NCBI GenBank assembly: GCA_024275145.1
Contig: JAJRZR010000004.1
Span: forward strand, 1-55,747
DNA from: Deltaproteobacteria bacterium
Lineage (GTDB): Bacteria; Desulfobacterota; Dissulfuribacteria; Dissulfuribacterales; QOAL01
DNA length: 55,747 bases
Direction: 5' to 3'
This document shows, piece by piece, positions 8,159 through 16,482 of the stretch (the stretch's first letter is position 1; every line of letters starts with the position of its first letter). Below the pieces are notes generated by a model, which saw only the letters and a program-made list of their open reading frames with translations, had not been told where the DNA came from and ran no database searches. A program made the translations under genes and the position numbers.

Positions 8159-9399
8159 GATTTACTAACCCGCATTCCCGCAGTGCATTCTAGGTGAGCG
8201 ATTGTTTTCAGGTTTGATCTTGCCTGTTCGATCAGGGATTCCAGGGTCGCCTCGCTGTTCGCCTGGACTATCCCGGCCTTTATATAAAATTCCGGGCAAA
8301 TCCTGGGATACGTCTTTGCCTGGAACGTCTCCGCATCCTTCATCCTTTCGGCCAGATCCTTCAGGAAGTGCCGGGCCCCGGAAAGATCGGTATGGGGCAG
8401 AACCGTGAGGATCTCGTTCTGGCTGAACCTTGCAGACATGCCAGTAGTGCCAAGATGCCCCTTGAGTAAGTTGCCGAGACACTGGACAATTCTCTGGGCC
8501 GCTATGAACCCCACCTTTTCCCTTATGAGTTCAAGATCATCTATTACGAACAGGACAACGGAAAAGGTCTTCTGAAACCTGCCTATCCTGGAAAGCTCCT
8601 GCCTTATCTTCTGTTCCAGGTCAGGCCTGGTAAGCAACCCGGTGAGTTCATCTGCCAGGCTTTCCTGTCCTCTTATAAACTGTTGAACCAAAGGGTCATT
8701 AGACTGTTCCAGTTCCACCGGGGTGCCTTGAAAGGGGATACGCTTATCCTCGATGATGGCAACTCGGTTCGAGATGAGGAAAACGTCAGGGATATCGTGA
8801 CTCACCATCACGGCAGTGAATCCTATTTCCCTCTGGTGATGGGCTATCATACTGAGCACCGTGTTCTTGCGAAGGGGGTCCAGGCCGGTCGTAGGTTCGT
8901 CGAAAAGGATGATGCTGGGATCCGTGACCAGTGCCCTGGCCAGCGCCACCCTCTTTTGCATTCCACCCGAGATCTGGGATGGAAATTTGTCGGTAACCTC
9001 GGAAAGCTCGAATTGTTCGATCCGTGCCATGACCTTTTCATGGATCTCCCTTGCAGGCATCCGGGTACGCTCCCTCAAAGGCAATGCCACGTTATCGAAA
9101 ACGGTCATGGAATCGAAGAGCGCGTTCTGTTGAAACATGTAACTGACCCTGCGTTTTAGTTGCTTCCATTCGGCCTTGGACATTGATCTTAGCGGTCTGC
9201 CCTCGAACAGAATCTCTCCTGCATCCGGTTTCAGGAGGCCAATTATGTGTTTCAGGAGCACGCTTTTCCCAGCCCCGCTCTTACCAATGATAGTGGTGAT
9301 TTCGCCTTTGAAAATGGTAAGATCAACACCAGCCAGTATAGTGCGTTCCCCAAAACGCTTGACAACGTTTTTGAACTCTACAAAGGGACTTTTGGTCAC
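8155..9399 (-). CDS. mlaF: MlaF-like ABC ATPase fused to a degenerate GGDEF-like domain
   Basis: 414 residues, GTG start 7 bases after the mlaE stop. Residues 1-245 are a complete MlaF ATPase: Walker A GKSGAGKS (39-46), signature ISGGMQKR (143-150), Walker B LFDEPTTGLD (165-174), switch His201. MlaF proteins usually end near 270. Residues about 248-404 are an extra domain with the outline of GGDEF: DELTGLLTRPDLEQKI, FSVVLFVIDDLELIREKVG, then ARFSQNEILTVLP where diguanylate cyclases have R-[YF]-GGDEF. The motif is SQNEI (326-330), so catalytic activity is unlikely; a sensing or regulatory role for lipid transport is inferred. Confidence 0.9.
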   Translation of the reverse strand: MTKSPFVEFKNVVKRFGERTILAGVDLTIFKGEITTIIGKSGAGKSVLLKHIIGLLKPDAGEILFEGRPLRSMSKAEWKQLKRRVSYMFQQNALFDSMTVFDNVALPLRERTRMPAREIHEKVMARIEQFELSEVTDKFPSQISGGMQKRVALARALVTDPSIILFDEPTTGLDPLRKNTVLSMIAHHQREIGFTAVMVSHDIPDVFLISNRVAIIEDKRIPFQGTPVELEQSNDPLVQQFIRGQESLADELTGLLTRPDLEQKIRQELSRIGRFQKTFSVVLFVIDDLELIREKVGFIAAQRIVQCLGNLLKGHLGTTGMSARFSQNEILTVLPHTDLSGARHFLKDLAERMKDAETFQAKTYPRICPEFYIKAGIVQANSEATLESLIEQARSNLKTIAHLECTAGMRVSKS

Positions 9400-9406
9400 T
9401 TGGCCC

Positions 9407-10213
9407 TCACAGTAACAAGGATGTCAGGACATAATCTGCCGCCAAAACCAGTACACATGAAATAACAACGGCCGAAGTGGTTGCAAGACTGACCCCCCTT
9501 GCACCGAATCCACCAGACCTCAAATGTGTAAAATATCCCTGGTAAGAACAGATCGTTGATACTATTATCGCAAAGGCCAAGGACTTCCAGTAGCCACTGG
9601 ATATGTCCTGCATGACCACGCTGTCATATATACGGTTGAAATATATACCGGAGTTTATCTTTAAAAGCAGGCAACCCGTCAGGTAACCTCCAAAGATACC
9701 TATAACGTCAAACAACGATGTAAGGAGTGGAAAGCTTATTATTGAGGCCCCTATCCTTGGACTGACCAGAAAACGAATTGGATCGATATCCATGGTGTCG
9801 AGGGCATCAATCTGTTCCGATATGCGCATGATGCCAATCTCGGCAGCCATTGACGAACCAGCCCGGCCTATAACCATGAGCGCAGTGAGGACCGGTCCAA
9901 GTTCCCTGAGGAGCGACAGCGCAACCGCTGCGCCCAGCATGCCTTCCGAACCAAATTTTACCAACGTATAATAGCCTTGAAGGCCCAAGACCATCCCTGT
10001 GAAAAGACCCACCAGCGAAACGATCATTATCGACTTGGCCCCTATGAAGTAGACCTGCTGCATGATCTTTCCAGGCTGAAATGGATAGGAAAAGATGTGG
10101 ACAAATCCCTGGAAGAAAAAGATTGCAATTGCCCCCAATTCCCCCACAAAGGAAATAAAGCCCCTACCCAAATACCTGAACAAGGCCAAGGGCAGGGCTT
10201 GATTCTTAATCAT
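9407..10213 (-). CDS. mlaE: MlaE-like permease
   Basis: 268 residues, with five or so hydrophobic segments and the MlaE hallmarks GMVLGLQGYYTLVKFGSE, LRELGPVLTALMVIGRAGSSMAAEIG, and EQIDALDTMDIDPIRFLVSPR. It is the membrane subunit of the MlaFED phospholipid transporter. First gene of the mla set, read from the minus strand; the siroheme-reductase-like pseudogene lies 70 bases upstream on the same strand, so a longer transcript is possible. Confidence 0.94.
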   Translation of the reverse strand: MIKNQALPLALFRYLGRGFISFVGELGAIAIFFFQGFVHIFSYPFQPGKIMQQVYFIGAKSIMIVSLVGLFTGMVLGLQGYYTLVKFGSEGMLGAAVALSLLRELGPVLTALMVIGRAGSSMAAEIGIMRISEQIDALDTMDIDPIRFLVSPRIGASIISFPLLTSLFDVIGIFGGYLTGCLLLKINSGIYFNRIYDSVVMQDISSGYWKSLAFAIIVSTICSYQGYFTHLRSGGFGARGVSLATTSAVVISCVLVLAADYVLTSLLL

Positions 10214-10284
10214 TCAGGCCTCCATGTTGCTGCCCTTGAGGTGATGGCAGATCCTGAACCGGCTGTCTTCAAGCGGCATAGCCT

Positions 10285-10943
10285 TCATGACAACACCGCC
10301 CGGGCAAACTCTTCCATACCGACCCGTTCTATGAGCCTTCCCATCCTATCCGCCTTTTTGGCGTTCTTTGCATAGAAATCAATGACCTTTCCCGCAAGAA
10401 CGAGGGCCTCTTCAGCAGAAAGGCCAGAGGTCAACTGCCTTGCCAACATAGGCCTGGGCCCTCCATTACCACCTACTGTAACCGTCCAGCCACTGGATTT
10501 CCCGATGAATCCAAGGTCCTTTATACAATTTTCAGAGCACTGGTTCACACACCCTGACACCCCTATCTTGAACTTAGCCGGCAGTTTGAGCCCATGATAC
10601 CATTTATCCAGCTCAGCACCGAGCCCCAGGGAATCCTGTTTCCCAAGCCGGCAAAGGTCGTACCCGGACAGGCCTTTATACTCCTGATGCACGCCCCAAC
10701 TGCTGCCCCAGGGTCCATGCCTAGATCAGACCATATCCGATCCACATCTTCCTCCCTGACACCCACAAGGGCAACACGATCGGCACTGGTGATTTTCATG
10801 GCCGTTACCCGGTACCTGTCAGCAATTTCAGATAACCTTGTCAACAAATCAGAGGTGACTATCCCGAGGGGAATATGGGGTACTATGGCATACGTCTCTC
10901 TGTCCCTTTGGAGTACTACCCCTTTTTCTCCATCCTTGAGCAT
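10285..10943 (-). pseudogene. Nitrite/sulfite reductase-like 4Fe-4S protein, frameshifted
   Basis: Two overlapping frames make one protein of about 219 residues. The first (ATG 10943, good GGGAGGAAGG site) reads to ACPGTTF; the sequence then continues as CRLGKQDSLGLG...GVSGCVNQCSENC in the next frame, down to the stop at 10285. The break is at 10653-10655, where the minus strand reads ACCTTTGCC; one more T would restore C-P-G-T-T-F-C-R-L-G, the C-x5-C half of the siroheme/4Fe-4S site (C-x5-C...C-x3-C). Small single-unit relatives are found in anaerobes, function often unknown. Either a real inactivating deletion or a base-calling error. A ferredoxin gene overlaps its start by 28 bases. Confidence 0.8.
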
Positions 10944-11173
10944 AAATCCCTTCCTCCCCTCTCTTCACGTTTGTGGAGTTCAATGCACTGTGTCGGGCAC
11001 ATTGCAACAGCCAGTTGGACGGCCTCATCCGGTGCTTTCGCAGAATCTATGACCTTTGCCTTCTCTCCGTCTTCGTCCATGCAAAAGGCGTCAGGGCATA
11101 CTTCGACGCATGCCCCGCACCCCCTGCAACGAAACCTGTCAAGATCAATTTCCCTGTTCAATAGGCACCCCAT
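10916..11173 (-). CDS. Ferredoxin, single 4Fe-4S type
   Basis: About 85 residues. The cluster ligands are in CRGCGACVEVCP and the distal CPTQC, giving one 4Fe-4S cluster (three Cys plus one), as in monocluster ferredoxins of anaerobes. The start is unclear: ATG at 11173 is listed, an upstream GTG at 11206 is possible, and neither has a convincing ribosome-binding site. It overlaps the frameshifted siroheme-reductase-like gene by 28 bases and is the likely electron donor to it. Confidence 0.82.
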   Translation of the reverse strand: MGCLLNREIDLDRFRCRGCGACVEVCPDAFCMDEDGEKAKVIDSAKAPDEAVQLAVAMCPTQCIELHKREERGGRDLCSRMEKKG

Positions 11174-11256
11174 TTGAAATCGCTGAAAAAAGGATTTTAA
11201 TTTCACTTAACATTGTTGTCAATTCTGGCCTACGCTCATATCTTTGTTTCCTGCAA

Positions 11257-12267
11257 TCACCAGTACTTTCTTCTGATCATTATCTTGTATGCGTTGTATA
11301 GGGCAATAAACGCCTCATGACTTCCCCCTTTGTCGGGATGCAACTCCTGGGCCCTTTTCCTGAAATGGCTGGTCAACTCCTTGTCATCCATCCTTTGGAA
11401 TTCATCTTCACTCAATCCCAGTGCCTTCAGATACTCCCTGTCCGATGGACGAATCGGCGGTGACCATCCACTGCCTTCCCGTCCTCCTTCATCTTTAAAC
11501 GGTTCATCCCGAAAAAAATGGTCGAAATATTGTACCAGGTACTTCCTGAGATAAGGATGAATGCCGTTGCCATAGAAACTTGATGCACCTGTGTCGATGA
11601 AACTGGAGTCCTCGTTCAGCCTGCAAATTTCTTCCAGGAAATACCTATCCATCTGTTCCTGATCCTGAACATCCGGTATGAACCTGGAAAACCTCGGAGC
11701 AAATCTCCTGGGCAGATCAAATATGGCATATAGATAGCCTCTCATCTCCCAAGGCCTCAATTCAAGCTCCATGAATTCAAAAAGCTGTTCTATCTCGTCC
11801 CTGGATTTACCGAGTAGCTGGTTAAAAAAGGCCAGAGGCTGATCCACTATCCCCTCCATGTTGATCTGCACAAATCGCAGATAGTAAAGCCTTCTCCTGT
11901 CGAAGGGATGAATATTCCGCTGGAGTTTGGCAAGCTCCTCCCTTGACAGCCTGAGGGCCGTTTTGTGGACACGTCCCTTCAGGCCACCGAAGTTCGTTAT
12001 GGTCCTTTGAATATCAGGGTCCAGAAAGGGCCACAGGATCTCTTCGAGTTCATCATAATTATAGTCAATGCCTTGGGCCTCGAGTGCCTCCTCTATCACC
12101 GATGAGACATAAAAAGCACGTTCATCCAGATAGACGATATAGTCCTCAGGGTCCGAACCCAGATCGAACAGGTCCCTGTAATGCCAGTCTCCAGATTCAT
12201 CCTGGTATGACATCCTCAAGAAAAATCTCTGGCCACCATTTTTTTGTTGTATCTTGGCAAGGTACAT
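11257..12267 (-). CDS. C-terminal DnaJ-domain protein
   Basis: 336 residues. Residues 1-270 match nothing I recognise. The last about 55 residues are a J domain: YLKALGLSEDEF, FRKRAQELHPDKGGSHEAFIALYNAY, with HPD at 310-312. J domains stimulate DnaK ATPase; the N-terminal part presumably picks the client. The protein is soluble, without signal peptide or zinc fingers, so it is not a general DnaJ. Stand-alone minus-strand gene. Confidence 0.75.
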   Translation of the reverse strand: MYLAKIQQKNGGQRFFLRMSYQDESGDWHYRDLFDLGSDPEDYIVYLDERAFYVSSVIEEALEAQGIDYNYDELEEILWPFLDPDIQRTITNFGGLKGRVHKTALRLSREELAKLQRNIHPFDRRRLYYLRFVQINMEGIVDQPLAFFNQLLGKSRDEIEQLFEFMELELRPWEMRGYLYAIFDLPRRFAPRFSRFIPDVQDQEQMDRYFLEEICRLNEDSSFIDTGASSFYGNGIHPYLRKYLVQYFDHFFRDEPFKDEGGREGSGWSPPIRPSDREYLKALGLSEDEFQRMDDKELTSHFRKRAQELHPDKGGSHEAFIALYNAYKIMIRRKYW

Positions 12268-12308
12268 GATTCCAATGCCTCAAAAATCTTCTATCCTTAA
12301 CGGCCCTC

Positions 12309-12372
12309 TTGCATGGACAAAACCATACTGGGAAGCATAAGCCCGTACGAAAGATATATTTTCACGATAAAG
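12309..12372 (+). repeat. Dispersed palindromic intergenic repeat, copy 3
   Basis: GCATGGACAAAACCATACTG on the left and GATATATTTTCACGATAAAG on the right fit the two arms with a longer centre. Degenerate; lies between the J-domain gene and the nucleotidase-like gene. Confidence 0.4.
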
Positions 12373-12379
12373 TCTCTAT

Positions 12380-12994
12380 TCATGTTAACTTGATGAGTTG
12401 CATGATTTCTTGCCACGACGAGACCCTTAAGAAGGGGGTTCTCTGCCGATTCCATGGTTGATCGAACACTACTGCTCCGATACCATTACTGCAAAGTGCT
12501 TCGCATGTCTCCAGATGGTCTTCGACGAAAATCTTTATCCCCAAACCACCTAGGATCTCGGGTTTTGCCTTGTGCTGGCCGGTTGCTATGACGTTGATCA
12601 TCTCCCTGGGAACCCCTTCCAGCAAGGATACCAGCCAATCGAGGATGGGTTGCCTGATGGGCCGCGCAGTTACAAATGTCAAGGAGTCACTATGCGCAGC
12701 AAGCCTCTCAAGGGACTGCTTTGCACCTTTTATAGGCATGAGATCCACCCCAAAGGGATCTTTGAGCAAACGATCAATGATAGCTAAGATGGTCTCTTCC
12801 GGTATCGGCAGACATTTCTCCAGCCAATAGTCAGTTATCTGTTCCTTTTGCAGGTAATCTATGCCGAACTCGGCACTAGCCACCTTGATAAAGGCCCCCA
12901 TGGTGTCTGCCACCACCCCGTCGATATCAAAGGCAATCTGATCAGGCTCCACTCTTTGGGGAAATACAAAGGAATTTTTCATCGTGTTGAGCAT
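12380..12994 (-). CDS. HAD-family 5'(3')-deoxyribonucleotidase-like protein
   Basis: 204 residues. HAD motif I FDIDGVVAD gives nucleophile Asp23 and acid/base Asp25; motif II is FVTARP; later KIFVEDHLETCEAL fits motif IV. The overall pattern resembles the NT5C/YqfW-type nucleotidase-like group, which dephosphorylates (deoxy)nucleotides, but the true substrate is not known. An ATG at 12982 is an alternative start. Stand-alone gene, divergent from the NIL-ferredoxin/mnmA/mtaB series. Confidence 0.72.
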   Translation of the reverse strand: MLNTMKNSFVFPQRVEPDQIAFDIDGVVADTMGAFIKVASAEFGIDYLQKEQITDYWLEKCLPIPEETILAIIDRLLKDPFGVDLMPIKGAKQSLERLAAHSDSLTFVTARPIRQPILDWLVSLLEGVPREMINVIATGQHKAKPEILGGLGIKIFVEDHLETCEALCSNGIGAVVFDQPWNRQRTPFLRVSSWQEIMQLIKLT

Positions 12995-13536
12995 TCCGAC
13001 ACACCTGCTCCCCCTTCAGATATGTAAAAGACATCAATCCAGATGCTGCATGATCCGGGATCAACCTTATGAGGGATGATTCTCGTATCCGATTGTGCCT
13101 GTCTGGACAAGCAGGCAAAGGCTATAAAGATACACCTTCTTTTCTGGATAAACATCAACATCAAGAGAGACAGGCTGCATGAGGATCTTGATTTTGTTTT
13201 CAGCCAAAAAAATACTTCCGGCAAGAAATACTATGGTGTAATTTAGCCTAAATTATTCATGTAGCCTGTAACCTTTAGCCACACATCAGGACAATGAAGG
13301 CAACAGCCAGGGTGGGCAGGGTGCATTTATGGCAAACCATCCCTTCCATAGGGGCTGTATTTTCGTGTCCTTGGACAGTGGCACCAAGGACATGAACACA
13401 TGGGATCTTGTCTACCTGGCCGGGCTGGACTATCCCCTTCACCACCTCTCCGGCCACTAGACATATTTTAATTTTACCTGGACAGACAGGGACACCCCTG
13501 AACAAAATCGTGGTCCAGGCATTGGAGTCGTTGAAC
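12995..13536. other. Intergenic region, no gene seen
   Basis: About 540 bases between the nucleotidase-like gene (minus) and the NIL-ferredoxin gene (plus). It holds one good copy of the dispersed repeat (13288-13337) and a second, scrambled one at about 13350-13403 (right arm GGGGCTGTATTTTCGTGTCC, then left arm AAGGACATGAACACATGGG). Small frames here lack coding character. Confidence 0.5.
13288..13337 (+). repeat. Dispersed palindromic intergenic repeat, copy 4
   Basis: CAGGACAATGAAGGCAACAG, then GGGCAGGGTGCATTTATGG and CAAACC: aligns base for base with the copy at 16426 apart from a few changes. A partial second copy follows within 20 bases. Confidence 0.55.
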
Positions 13537-13965
13537 ATGTACAAGAGGATGCTGGTGCTTCGTTTTCCACCGGAGATAACCGATCAACCATTGGTTTGCA
13601 GCCTGTCAAGGGAATACGATCTATGCTTCAACATACTAAAGGCAACCATCTTCCCCGGTCAAGAGGGCCTCATGGTCCTTGAGATCTCAGGTTACAAAAA
13701 ACAGGTCCAGGAAGGCCTGCGGTATCTGAGATCAAAGGGCGTTGCGGTAAAATCCATCGCCCAGGAAATAAGACGGAACAATGACATATGCATACAGTGT
13801 GGTGCCTGCACTGCCATGTGCCCTACAAAGGCCCTATATATAGATGACGAATCCAGGGAGGTCAGGTTCGTACCGTCTGAATGCAAGGGATGCGAATTAT
13901 GTGTGGCAGTGTGTCCGGTAAGGGCCATGGAGATCCGATTTGCAAAGGACAAGGTCCTTGTCTGA
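13537..13965 (+). CDS. NIL-domain dicluster ferredoxin
   Basis: 142 residues from ATG 13537; a longer frame from 13408 exists but the conserved region begins here (MYKRMLVLRFP) and GGAG is 9 bases upstream. Residues 1-75 are a NIL domain (ligand-binding domain first seen in methionine ABC ATPases), followed by a two-cluster ferredoxin: CIQCGACTAMCP and CKGCELCVAVCP. It ends 3 bases before mnmA, so the two are surely cotranscribed; it may deliver electrons or sulfur for tRNA thiolation. That role is inference from position. Confidence 0.85.
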   Translation: MYKRMLVLRFPPEITDQPLVCSLSREYDLCFNILKATIFPGQEGLMVLEISGYKKQVQEGLRYLRSKGVAVKSIAQEIRRNNDICIQCGACTAMCPTKALYIDDESREVRFVPSECKGCELCVAVCPVRAMEIRFAKDKVLV

Positions 13966-13968
13966 TCC

Positions 13969-15024
13969 ATGATCTCGAACAAGCAGGCCCGTTCGGCCCT
14001 GGTCGAATTAAGCGGCGGCGTGGACAGTGCCGTGGCGGCCCGTCTGCTTTTGTCCAAGGGATGGCAAGTGCAGGGGGTCTATCTGGATATGTTGCCCGAT
14101 AGCCTTGGTACGGATGCCCTCAAGGCAGCGGAAAGGATAGCTGGCAAGCTGGGTATTGAATTCCATGTCCTTGATCTTCACGAAAATTTCCAGGATGAGA
14201 TAATAGAATACTTTTGCAGATCCTATCTGGCGGGAATTACCCCCAATCCATGTGTCATATGCAATCCCAGGATAAAGGTCTCCAGGGGTCTGGAATTTGT
14301 GAAGGAGCTGGGGCTTACCCACCTTGCCACCGGTCATTACGCACGTATTTTACCTTGCAAGAAGGGATACTATGGCCTGTTTTCGGGAAGGGATCGATCA
14401 AAGGACCAGTCGTATTTCTTGCACCGTCTACCAAGAAGCAGCCTTGCCAATATTGTATTCCCCCTTGGTGAATGGACAAAGGTGCAGACCAAGGAATACG
14501 CAGCCCGGGTCGGTCTGGCAGGACTCGTCTTGTCTGAGAGCCAGGAGGTGTGTTTCCTGAAGGGAGATTACCGTCAGTTCTTCGGTGACCGTGCTGAAGG
14601 CTTGGCAGTCCCAGGAGAAATCGTTGACATGGATGGAAGGATACTGGGAACACACACCGGCCTCTATTCCTACACCGTAGGTCAGCGCCGCGGACTGGGC
14701 ATACCGGATGCCAGCCCGTATTACGTGGTCAGGCTGGACACACGAAACAACCGGCTGGTGATCGGAAAGGATAGAGACCTATGGTGCAACAAGTTGACCG
14801 TTACCGACATTCATTGGCTTGTTCCTTCTTCTGACATGGGAAAAAAGGAGCTGCTGATAAAAATACGCTATAGGCACAGAGGTTGCATGGGCACCATCCA
14901 CATGATGAATTACAATAGGGCGAGGATCAGCTTTCTCGAACCGCAACGGGCGGTCACGCCTGGCCAGTTTGCTGTCTTTTATCGGGGGGAACAGGTGCTT
15001 GGCGGAGGGGTTATATGCGGGTAG
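13969..15024 (+). CDS. mnmA: tRNA-specific 2-thiouridylase MnmA
   Basis: 351 residues. MnmA adenylates U34 of tRNA Lys/Glu/Gln and replaces O2 with sulfur. Seen: PP-loop SGGVDS (15-20), the Cys pair region PNPCVICNP (Cys95, Cys98), the second catalytic Cys195 in SQEVCFLKGD, and GLYSYTVGQRRGLGI before the C-terminal barrel. The extra Cys98 making C-x2-C is found in forms that may bind an iron-sulfur cluster. It overlaps mtaB by 10 bases. Confidence 0.94.
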   Translation: MISNKQARSALVELSGGVDSAVAARLLLSKGWQVQGVYLDMLPDSLGTDALKAAERIAGKLGIEFHVLDLHENFQDEIIEYFCRSYLAGITPNPCVICNPRIKVSRGLEFVKELGLTHLATGHYARILPCKKGYYGLFSGRDRSKDQSYFLHRLPRSSLANIVFPLGEWTKVQTKEYAARVGLAGLVLSESQEVCFLKGDYRQFFGDRAEGLAVPGEIVDMDGRILGTHTGLYSYTVGQRRGLGIPDASPYYVVRLDTRNNRLVIGKDRDLWCNKLTVTDIHWLVPSSDMGKKELLIKIRYRHRGCMGTIHMMNYNRARISFLEPQRAVTPGQFAVFYRGEQVLGGGVICG

Positions 15025-16319
15025 CCATCTACACGCTGGGTTGCAAGGTAAACCAATTCGAATCTGCCGTTTTGTCCGAGCAATTCGAAGATATGGGTGC
15101 CAGTATAGTTTCCTACAAGGAGGCCGCGGATATCTATCTGGTCAATACCTGTGCAGTAACGTCAAAGGCCGCCTACCAGGCCAGGCAGTTCATGAGGAGC
15201 ACCAGGAGGAAATTTCCAGGCTCCAGGATCATAGCCACGGGTTGCTATGTTCAAGTAGGCTCACAAGAGATACTGGACTCCGTTGGACACAAAATTTGTA
15301 TGGCTGGCAACGACCAGAAGGGTTCCCTGGTTGAAATGGCAATGATCCACGAAGACTGCATGGAGGTCTATGTAGGAGACATCTTAAGGCAACAAAAGAT
15401 CACCCCCTTCCTTCTGAATCGGCCACCGTCCAGGACCAGGGCCTTCGTAAGGATACAGGATGGATGCGATTCCTACTGCACCTACTGCATCGTCCCCTTT
15501 GCAAGGGGTAAAAGCAGGAGCCTGGGCCCGGATATCGTGAAAAGGCAGGTAACCATACTTCATGAAAAGGGAATAAGGGAAATAGTCATCACGGGTATTC
15601 ATGTTGGTGCCTATGGCCAGGATTTGGACAAAGAGACATCCCTGTTAGGGCTTCTAGGGGAGCTATGCCAGGGATTTCCAGGACTGCGCTTCAGGCTCAG
15701 CTCCATTGAACCCACAGAGATCTCAAGGGATTTCATCAAGTGGGCCGCAAAGACAAAAAATTTTTGCCGCCATTTCCACATTCCACTTCAAAGCGGCTCA
15801 AATCAGGTCCTTTTACACATGAATCGCCGTTATACCAGGGAATATTTCAGATACCTCATTGTGGATATAAAGAAGGAGATACCAGACGCCGCGATTGGTG
15901 TATACGTGATGGCAGGGTTTCCCACGGAGGAACAAAGGGATTTCGAGCTAACCGTATCCCTGCTTTCCGATCTACCTGTTTCTTACATGCATACTTTTCC
16001 CTATTCTCCACGGCCTGGAACACTTGCCGCTGCCATGAAAAGCAAGACATCGAGCCGGGAAAAGACCGCACGTGCCAGGATGCTGCGAAGGCTTTCAAAC
16101 GCTAAAAGAAATGCCTTTATTGCAAGCCAGACCGGAAAGACACTGCCGTGCCTCATCATAGAGAGGGACAAAACGACAGGATGCTGGAAGGCACTTTCCG
16201 ACAACTACATCAATGTAAATCTGACCGGTACAGAGGACATGACGAACATGAAAAACCACGTCGTGGATGTAAGGATAAACGCGCAAGAAAATGGAATGGC
16301 AAGCGGAGTGATCGTGTGA
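15015..16319 (+). CDS. mtaB: tRNA t6A37 methylthiotransferase MtaB
   Basis: 434 residues. MtaB is a two-cluster radical SAM enzyme converting t6A to ms2t6A at position 37. The N-terminal domain has the three auxiliary-cluster Cys (Cys10 in TLGCKVNQ, Cys46 in NTCAVTSKA, Cys77 in ATGCYVQ); the radical SAM motif is C151-x3-C155-x2-C158 (CDSYCTYC); a C-terminal TRAM-like region follows. CKVNQFES at the N terminus separates MtaB from MiaB and RimO. Cotranscribed with mnmA. Confidence 0.94.
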   Translation: MRVAIYTLGCKVNQFESAVLSEQFEDMGASIVSYKEAADIYLVNTCAVTSKAAYQARQFMRSTRRKFPGSRIIATGCYVQVGSQEILDSVGHKICMAGNDQKGSLVEMAMIHEDCMEVYVGDILRQQKITPFLLNRPPSRTRAFVRIQDGCDSYCTYCIVPFARGKSRSLGPDIVKRQVTILHEKGIREIVITGIHVGAYGQDLDKETSLLGLLGELCQGFPGLRFRLSSIEPTEISRDFIKWAAKTKNFCRHFHIPLQSGSNQVLLHMNRRYTREYFRYLIVDIKKEIPDAAIGVYVMAGFPTEEQRDFELTVSLLSDLPVSYMHTFPYSPRPGTLAAAMKSKTSSREKTARARMLRRLSNAKRNAFIASQTGKTLPCLIIERDKTTGCWKALSDNYINVNLTGTEDMTNMKNHVVDVRINAQENGMASGVIV

Positions 16320-16425
16320 GATCAAGCTGGACCAAATGGTTTCAATCTGGTTCGACCTGCACGATGTCCCTCCCTGCATTTACACCAAACCCCCATACGG
16401 CCCGTAGCTTGACACCGCACCTCCA

Positions 16426-16472
16426 GGACATGAAAACACGGCCCTGGGGCAGGATGTATTTTCATGGTAAAT
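16426..16472 (+). repeat. Dispersed palindromic intergenic repeat, copy 5 (best preserved)
   Basis: GGACATGAAAACACGGCCC (16427-16445) and GGGGCAGGATGTATTTTCA (16446-16464) ending TGGTAAATG. The outer arms GAAAACAC/GTATTTTC and the inner GGCCC/GGGGC can pair, so the transcript could fold as a long hairpin. Located between the convergent mtaB and HAD genes. Confidence 0.65.
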
Positions 16473-16482
16473 GATAAACTTC

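Noticed and set aside
12979-13224. 81-codon minus-strand frame in the intergenic gap
   Set aside because: No ribosome site, no family, biased composition; better read as non-coding.
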